64,000 bases of DNA from Eudorina sp. 2006-703-Eu-15 (lineage: Eukaryota > Chlorophyta > Chlorophyceae > Chlamydomonadales > Volvocaceae): the NCBI GenBank assembly GCA_003117195.1, contig BDSI01000189.1, positions 109,784-173,783 of the forward strand, in the 5' to 3' direction. Positions 57,268 to 64,000 of the stretch are shown piece by piece (within the stretch, counting starts at the first letter, position 1; each line of letters begins with the position of its first letter). Below the pieces are notes generated by a model, which worked only from the letters and a program-made list of their open reading frames with translations, did no database searches and had not been told where the DNA came from. Made by a program: the position numbers and the translations under genes.

Positions 57268-59641
57268 CCGGATATCGTGATGCCTGCTCGCTGGGTACAG
57301 GTGCTGCCGCCCGTCGCTCCACCACCGGGAAGAATATACTGTCTTCGCCGTTGGAAGTGAAGGTGCGAGGCGTGTGTACCTGCAAGCAAGTGGGACGCAC
57401 GCATTCAGCCACACGTACTACGCAGGGCATTCAGCTGCGAGTGCATCAAAGCGGTTCTGACGTACGGTACCTTCGTAGTGTGAGTTGCAGTCGGCAGGCG
57501 CTGACCCCGACCAGATAACGCGACCAGGGCGAGGGGCCTGCGCGAGGAGCATCGCAGAGGGAGAGAAGGGCGGGAGTCAGCGCAAGCCTCCCCAGCACCA
57601 AAACTGGGTTGCGTGCGGTGATGCACGGTAGTTGTTCTCAACCAAGGGCGTGTACGGAGGCTGAGCAGCTCTGACGGCTGAGCTGCGCTGACGGCTGCGC
57701 GGTACTGGTCGAGGATGCCGTCGACCCAGTCCTCGGAGGGCCGCATCCTGACCTGCGCGGATGGTACATACGGAGACAAGCCGGGAGTCAAACGCGCATA
57801 CGATTACGTAGACGGGACAGCAACGTGGGGCCGGACAGCAGACACGCAGGCAGTCATCAGGCGGACAATCAAGCAAGCAACGACCGAGTACGTGCGCACC
57901 ACCGATGTGGACACGCATGACCACGCCGCAAGATGCAACAAACACAAGTGCGTGCGTGCAAGTGCGTGTACAGCCTCATCAACTGACCCGCGGGTCCAAC
58001 ATGTGTCGTCTTCCCTGCTCGGGGCGTCTTTCGAGACACGGCCGCCCTGCCTGCCCGGAACGTACCTGGGAGCTCACACACGCCCGCAGAAGTCACGAGC
58101 AGTCGGCGACGCGGCATCAGAGGTGGAACCGGCCTGGGGGCCCGGGGGATGAAGCTCGGTGACAGGCGGCGGTGCTGCTGCACGGGCAGCGGTGCTGCTG
58201 GCACCGCCACCCGCGGAATCGGGCCCCTGCTGCGGAAGGCCACGATAGCAGAGGTGGCTGGTGTCTTAGCTCGCCGCAGCCGCTGTAGCAGCTGTAGCAG
58301 CGGCGGCGGCGGCGGTGGCGGCGGTGGCTGCAGCCGCGGCGGCGGCGTGCATGTTACGCATGCGGCGCTATGGCCGCCGCCCGCACCCGGAGCTGCCGCC
58401 GCCGCCGCCGCGGAGGCCGCCGTCAGTGGCAGCGACAGCAGTGTAGGCGACGGGGGAGCCACATGAAGCGGCGGGGGCGCGGATGACGTACGGCGCCTTG
58501 GACGGTGACGTCGCCACGGGCAGCTCCCCTCTTTCTGGGTTGCGGAGGCGGATGGTGCGGTCGGTCGCGACGGCGGTGTCGGAGGCGGGAATCCCGTGGG
58601 TACAAGCTGCCGTTCTTCCCCGGCTGACGGCCCCGGCGCCGCCGCAGCTGGTGCCCCGCCGCGGAGTGACCCGCCGCTGCAGACTTTAAAGGTTTCGGCT
58701 GGGGCGCCTCCGCCGCTGGATGTACATGTCGCTGGATGTACGACTGACGCTGCCGCCGCCGCCGCCACCGCCGCCGCTGGCGCGGCCTCGTCCGCGTTGC
58801 GGCGCACCGTCTGTCCCTTGCGGCGGCGGCGGCGTAGCACGTCGTCGCGGAGGGCGCGAACAAGGGCGTGACGTGGGCGATGCTTCCGATGTGGCCCATG
58901 TTGCCGGTGAGGGTGGTGCGGCTGGCCACGGCGGTCTGTAGGACAATGGCAGTGACGGGGTGCAGGGCGAGGTTGCCCCGCCGGTCGGCGGAGAGGGCCA
59001 TGGAGGCGCCGCGGCCGGGGAAGACGCTGACGTGGACGACCTGTGCGAGGACCTGCCTGAGGCAGGCGCGGCGGGCAAAAGGACAGGCGGGGATATCAGT
59101 AAGGCAGCAATGAGGGTAATAAATGCCCGGCACAGGCGGCAACCAAGGAGCATTGTCGCCATTGCAACGCAGTCCGCCCCGCCCCTCTCGCCACCCGTTC
59201 ACTGACCAGGCCTAGCGAGCGATCGTATCCCACTGCGCCGCCACCCGACAGAGCCGCACAGCGAGGTCCTCATTCGTCCACCCGTTCGCACGACCCAACC
59301 TCCAACCCTACCATATCCATGCCCCACCCATCGCCCCTCCATCGCCATGGCCACCGCAACCGCGACAAAACGGTCATCACAACAACCTCAACCACCCTCA
59401 CCTGAACCGGTTGACGTCGACAGCACCACCGCCGTCGCCGCCTCAGCCTCGCTCCGCGCCTCGCCCACCCCCACAATCGCATGGCTGCTACCACCGCCGC
59501 TGCTGTGTCAGGGAGGCGCCAAGGAGGAGGGGGCGGCAGTGCGCGAGGGGTAAACAATAAGACCAGCGCACCATAATCCTACTAAACATGATGGGATAAA
59601 GATGCGCACGACAAAATCGAAAGCGATCTCCTCCTCCTCCG
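57268..59641. repeat. Tandem array unit 2 (2374 bp)
   Basis: Its left part up to about 57609 carries the unit 0/3/4 variants; immediately after, it carries the unit 1 variants (GGTGATGCACGG). Confidence 0.97.
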
Positions 59642-62009
59642 CCGGATATCGTGATGCCTGCTCGCTGGGTACAGGTGCTGCCGCCCGTCGCTCCACCACC
59701 GGGAAGAATATACTGTCTTCGCCGTTGGAAGTGAAGGTGCGAGGCGTGTGTACCTGCAAGCAAGTGGGACGCACGCATTCAGCCACACGTACTACGCAGG
59801 GCATTCAGCTGCGAGTGCATCAAACCGGTTCTGACGTACGGTACCTTCGTAGTGTGAGTTGCAGTCGGCAGGCGCTGACCCCGACCAGATAACGCGACCA
59901 GGGCGAGGGGCCTGCGCGAGGAGCATCGCAGAGGGAGAGAAGGGCGGGAGTCAGCGCAAGCCTCCCCAGCACCAAAACTGGGTAGCGTGCGGTAGTGTAC
60001 GGTAGTTGTTGTAAACCAAGGCGTGTACGGAGGCTGAGCAGCGCTGACGGTTGAGCTGCGCTGACGGCTGCGCGGTACTGGTCGAGGATGCCGTCGACCC
60101 AGTCCTCGGAGGGCCGCATCCTGACCTGCGCGGATGGTACATACGGAGACAAGCCGGGAGTCAAACGCGCATACGATTACGAAGACGGGACAGCAACGTG
60201 GGGCCGGACAGCAGACACGCAGGCAGTCATCAGGCGGACAATCAAGCAAGCAACGACCGAGTACGTGCGCACCACCGATGTGGACACGCATGACCACGCC
60301 GCAAGATGCAACAAACACAAGTGCGTGCGTGCAAGTGCGTGTACAGCCTCATCAACTGACCCGCGGGTCCAACATGTGTCGTCTTCCCTGCTCGGGGCGT
60401 CTTTCGAGACACGGCCGCCCTGCCTGCCCGGAACGTACCTGGGAGCTCACACACGCCCGCAGAAGTCACGAGCAGTCGGCGACGCGGCATCAGAGGTGGA
60501 ACCGGCCTGGGGGCCCGGGGGATGAAGCTCGGTGACAGGCGGCGGTGCTGCTGCACGGGCAGCGGTGCTGCTGGCACCGCCACCCGCGGAATCGGGCCCC
60601 TGCTGCGGAAGGCCACGATAGCAGAGGTGGCTGGTGTCTTAGCTCGCCGCAGCCGCTGTAGCAGCTGTAGCAGCGGCGGCGGCGGCGGTGGCGGCGGTGG
60701 CTGCAGCCGCGGCGGCGGCGTGCATGTTACGCATGCGGCGCTATGGCCGCCGCCCGCACCCGGAGCTGCCGCCGCCGCCGCCGCGGAGGCCGCCGTCAGT
60801 GGCAGCGACAGCAGTGTAGGCGACGGGGGAGCCACATGAAGCGGCGGGGGCGCGGATGACGTACGGCGCCTTGGACGGTGACGTCGCCACGGGCAGCTCC
60901 CCTCTTTCTGGTTGCGGAGGCGGATGGTGCGGTCGTCGCGACGGCGGTGTCGGAGGCGGGAATCCGTGGGTACAAGCTGCCGTTCTCCCCGGCTGACGGC
61001 CCGGCGCCGCCGCAGCTGGTGCCCCGCCCGCGGAGTGACACGCCGCTGCAGACTTTAAAGGTTTCGGCTGGGGCGCCTCCGCCGCTGGATGTACATGTCG
61101 CTGGATGTACGACTGACGCTGCCGCCGCCGCCGCCACCGCCGCCGCTGGCGCGGCCTCGTCCGCGTTGCGGCGCACCGTCTGTCCTTGCGCGGCGGCGGC
61201 GTAGCACGTCGTCGCGGAGGGCGCGAACAAGGGCGTGACGTGGGCGATGCTTCCGATGTGGCCCATGTTGCCGGTGAGGGTGGTGCGGCTGGCCACGGCG
61301 GTCTGTAGGACAATGGCAGTGACGGGTGCAGGGCGAGGTTGCCCCGCCGGTCGCGGAGAGGGCCATGGAGGCGCCGCGCCGGGAAGACGCTGACGTGGAC
61401 GACCTGTGCGAGGACCTGCCTGAGGCAGGCGCGGCGGGCAAAAGGACAGGCGGGATATCAGTAAGGCAGCAATGAGGGTAATAAATGCCCGGCACAGGCG
61501 GCAACCAAGGAGCATTGTCGCCATTGCAACGCAGTCCCGCCCCGCCCCTCTCGCCACCCGTTCACTGACCAGGCCTAGCGAGCGATCGTATCCCACTGCG
61601 CCGCCACCCGACAGAGCCGCACAGCGAGGTCCTCATTCGTCCACCCGTTCGCACGACCCAACCTCCAACCCTACCATATCCATGCCCCACCCATCGCCCC
61701 TCCATCGCCATGGCCACCGCAACCGCGACAAAACGGTCATCACAACAACCTCAACCACCCCTCACCTGAACCGGTTGACGTCGACAGCACCACCGCCGTC
61801 GCCGCCTCAGCCTCGCTCCGCGCCTCGCCCACCCCACAATCGCATGGCTGCTACCACCGCCGCTGCTGGTGTCAGGGAGGCGCCAAGGAGGGAGGGGGCG
61901 GCAGTGCGCGGAGGGGTAAACAATAAGACCAGCGCACCATAATCCTACTAAACATGATGGGATAAAGATGCGCACGACAAAATCGAAAGCGATCTCCTCC
62001 TCCTCCGCG
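59642..62009. repeat. Tandem array unit 3 (2368 bp)
   Basis: Like unit 0 at the GGTAGTGTACGG site. Many one-base losses in homopolymers, concentrated at 60900-61460. Confidence 0.97.
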
Positions 62010-64000
62010 CCGGATATCGTGATGCCTGCTCGCTGGGTACAGGTGCTGCCGCCCGTCGCTCCACCACCGGGAAGAATATACTGTCTTCGCCGTTGGAAGT
62101 GAAGGTGCGAGGCGTGTGTACCTGCAAGCAAGTGGGACGCACGCATTCAGCCACACGTACTACGCAGGGCATTCAGCTGCGAGTGCATCAAACCGGTTCT
62201 GACGTACGTACCTTCGTAGTGTGAGTTGCAGTCGGCAGGCGCTGACCCCGACCAATAACGCGACCAGGGCGAGGGCCTGCGCGAGGAGCATCGCAGAGGG
62301 AGAGAAGGGCGGGAGTCAGCGCAAGCCTCCCCAGCACCAAAACTGGGTAGCGTGCGGTAGTGTACGGTAGTTGTTGTAAACCAAGGGCGTGTACGGAGGC
62401 TGAGCAGCGCTGACGGTTGAGCTGCGCTGACGGCTGCGCGGTACTGGTCGAGGATGCCGTCGACCCAGTCCTCGGAGGGCCGCATCCTGACCTGCGCGAT
62501 GGTACATACGGAGACAAGCCGGGAGTCAAACGCGCATACGATTACGAAGACGGGACAGCAACGTGGGGCCGGACAGCAGACACGCAGGCAGTCATCAGGC
62601 GGACAATCAAGCAAGCAACGACCGAGTACGTGCGCACCACCGATGTGGACACGCATGACCACGCCGCAAAGATGCAACAAACACAAGTGCGTGCGTGCAA
62701 GTGCGTGTACAGCCTCATCAACTGACCCGCGGGTCCAACATGTGTCGTCTTCCTGCTCGGGCGTCTTTCGAGACACGGCCGCCCTGCCTGCCCGGAACGT
62801 ACCTGGGAGCTCACACACGCCCGCAGAAGTCACGAGCAGTCGCGACGCGGCATCAGAGGTGGAACCGGCCTGGGGGCCCGGGGATGAAGCTCGGTGACAG
62901 GCGGCGGTGCTGCTGCACGGCAGCGGTGCTGCTGGCACCGGCCACCGCGCCGGAATCGGGCCCCTGCTGCGGAAGGCCACGATAGCAGAGGTGGCTGTGT
63001 CTTAGCTCGCCGCAGCCGCTGTAGCAGCTGTAGCAGCGCGGCGGCGGCGGTGGCGGCGGTGGCTGCAGCCGCGGCGGCGGCGTGCATGTTACGCATGCGG
63101 CGCTATGGCCGCCGCCCGCACCCGGAGCTGCCGCCGCCGCCGCCGCGGAGGCCGCCCGTCAGTGGCAGCGACAGCAGTGTAGGCGACGGGGGAGCCACAT
63201 GAAGCGGCGGGCGCGCGGGATGACGTACGGCGCCTTGGACGGTGACGTCGCCACGGCAGCTCCCCTCTTTCTGGGTTGCGGAGGCGGATGGTGCGGTCGG
63301 TCGCGACGGCGGTGTCGGAGGCGGGAATCCCGTGGGTACAAGCTGCCGTTCTCCCCGGCTGACGGCCCCGGCGCCGCCGCAGCTGGTGCCCCGCCCGCGG
63401 AGTGACCCGCCGCTGCAGACTTTTAAAGGTTTCGGCTGGGGCGCCTCCGCCGCTGGATGTACATGTCGCTGGATGTACGACTGACGCTGCCGCCGCCGCC
63501 GCCACCGCCGCCGCTGGCGCGGCCTCGTCCGCGTTGCGGCGCACCGTCTGTCCCTTGCGGCGGCGGCGGCGTAGCACGTCGTCGCGGAGGGCGCGAACAA
63601 GGGCGTGACGTGGGCGATGCTTCCGATGTGGCCCATGTTGCCGGTGAGGGTGGTGCGGCTGGCCACGGCGGCGTCTGTAGGACAATGGCAGTGACGGGGT
63701 GCAGGGCGAGGTTGCCCCGCCGGTCGGCGGAGAGGGCCATGGAGGCGCCGCGGCCGGGAAGACGCTGACGTGGACGACCTGTGCGAGGACCTGCCTGAGG
63801 CAGGCGCGGCGGGCAAAAGGACAGGCGGGGATATCAGTAAGGCAGCAGTGAGGGTAATAAAATGCCCGGCACAGGCGGCAACCAAGGAGCATTGTCGCCA
63901 TTGCAACGCAGTCCCGCCCCGCCCCTCTCGCCACCCGTTCACTGACCAGGCCTAGCGAGCGATCGTATCCCACTGCGCCGCACCCGACAGAGCCGCACAG
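62010..64000. repeat. Tandem array unit 4 (cut by window end, 1991 bp seen)
   Basis: Shares GATTACGAAGACGG with unit 3. Has scattered one-base losses and several one- or two-base gains (for example near 62009, 62670, 62945 and 63671). The array continues beyond the window. Confidence 0.95.

Noticed and set aside
52021..64000. Transposon with terminal repeats or reverse transcriptase
   Set aside because: No transposase or RT motif, terminal inverted repeats or target duplications seen; units abut head to tail.
1..64000. tRNA or rRNA genes
   Set aside because: No cloverleaf or rRNA-like stretch was noticed by eye; not an exhaustive search.

Overview
The window reads as nuclear DNA of a chlamydomonadalean (Chlamydomonas/Volvox-type) green alga. 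Evidence: high GC, genes cut by many short GT-AG introns, GC-ending codons, TGTAA-type poly(A) signals, plant-lineage genes including a chloroplast MinE, and a flagellar-type protein. Exons were placed by eye from splice-site phase and family conservation; where all exons could be joined, the CDS length is divisible by three. No transcript or database evidence was available.

Layout. (1) 80-1714 (+): C-terminal half of a FAF2/UBXD8-type UBX protein. (2) 4979-5977 and 10226-11888 (-): tandem pair of penta-EF-hand genes sharing intron positions, with a 42-bp-arm foldback between them. (3) 12056-16612 (+): N-terminally anchored coiled-coil protein with a His/Gln/Asp-rich tail, divergent from the second EF-hand gene across only 167 bp. 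(4) 18646-19761 (+): eIF4E with Tyr at one of the two cap-sandwich Trp positions. (5) 21137-26037 (+): large disordered, probably nuclear protein with a PIP-like N-terminal motif; its first intron holds 25 perfect-length copies of a 23-bp minisatellite. (6) 27979-33369 (-): ORC2 in ten exons. (7) 33882-36189 (+): chloroplast division factor MinE, divergent from ORC2 across a 512-bp promoter containing a consensus E2F site. (8) 38756-43608 (-): DUF389 membrane protein, 5' end unresolved. (9) 46737-49128 (-): FAM166/CIMIP2-like ciliary microtubule protein, four exons. (10) 49793-50578 (-), and more weakly 44369-44769 (-): unrecognised gene fragments. (11) 52021 to the window end: tandem array of a ~2.37-kb unit (four full units and a fifth cut by the window edge) carrying conserved exon-like coding blocks, with mosaic sequence exchange and growing frame disruption toward the right.

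Functionally this is ordinary housekeeping and cell-cycle content (cap binding, replication origin recognition, plastid division, calcium signalling, ERAD/lipid-droplet UBX, cilia). The unusual parts are the 2.37-kb array, the ORC2/MinE divergent pair with its E2F site, the His-rich membrane-anchored protein, the variant eIF4E and the PEF pair with unequal loss of calcium ligands.
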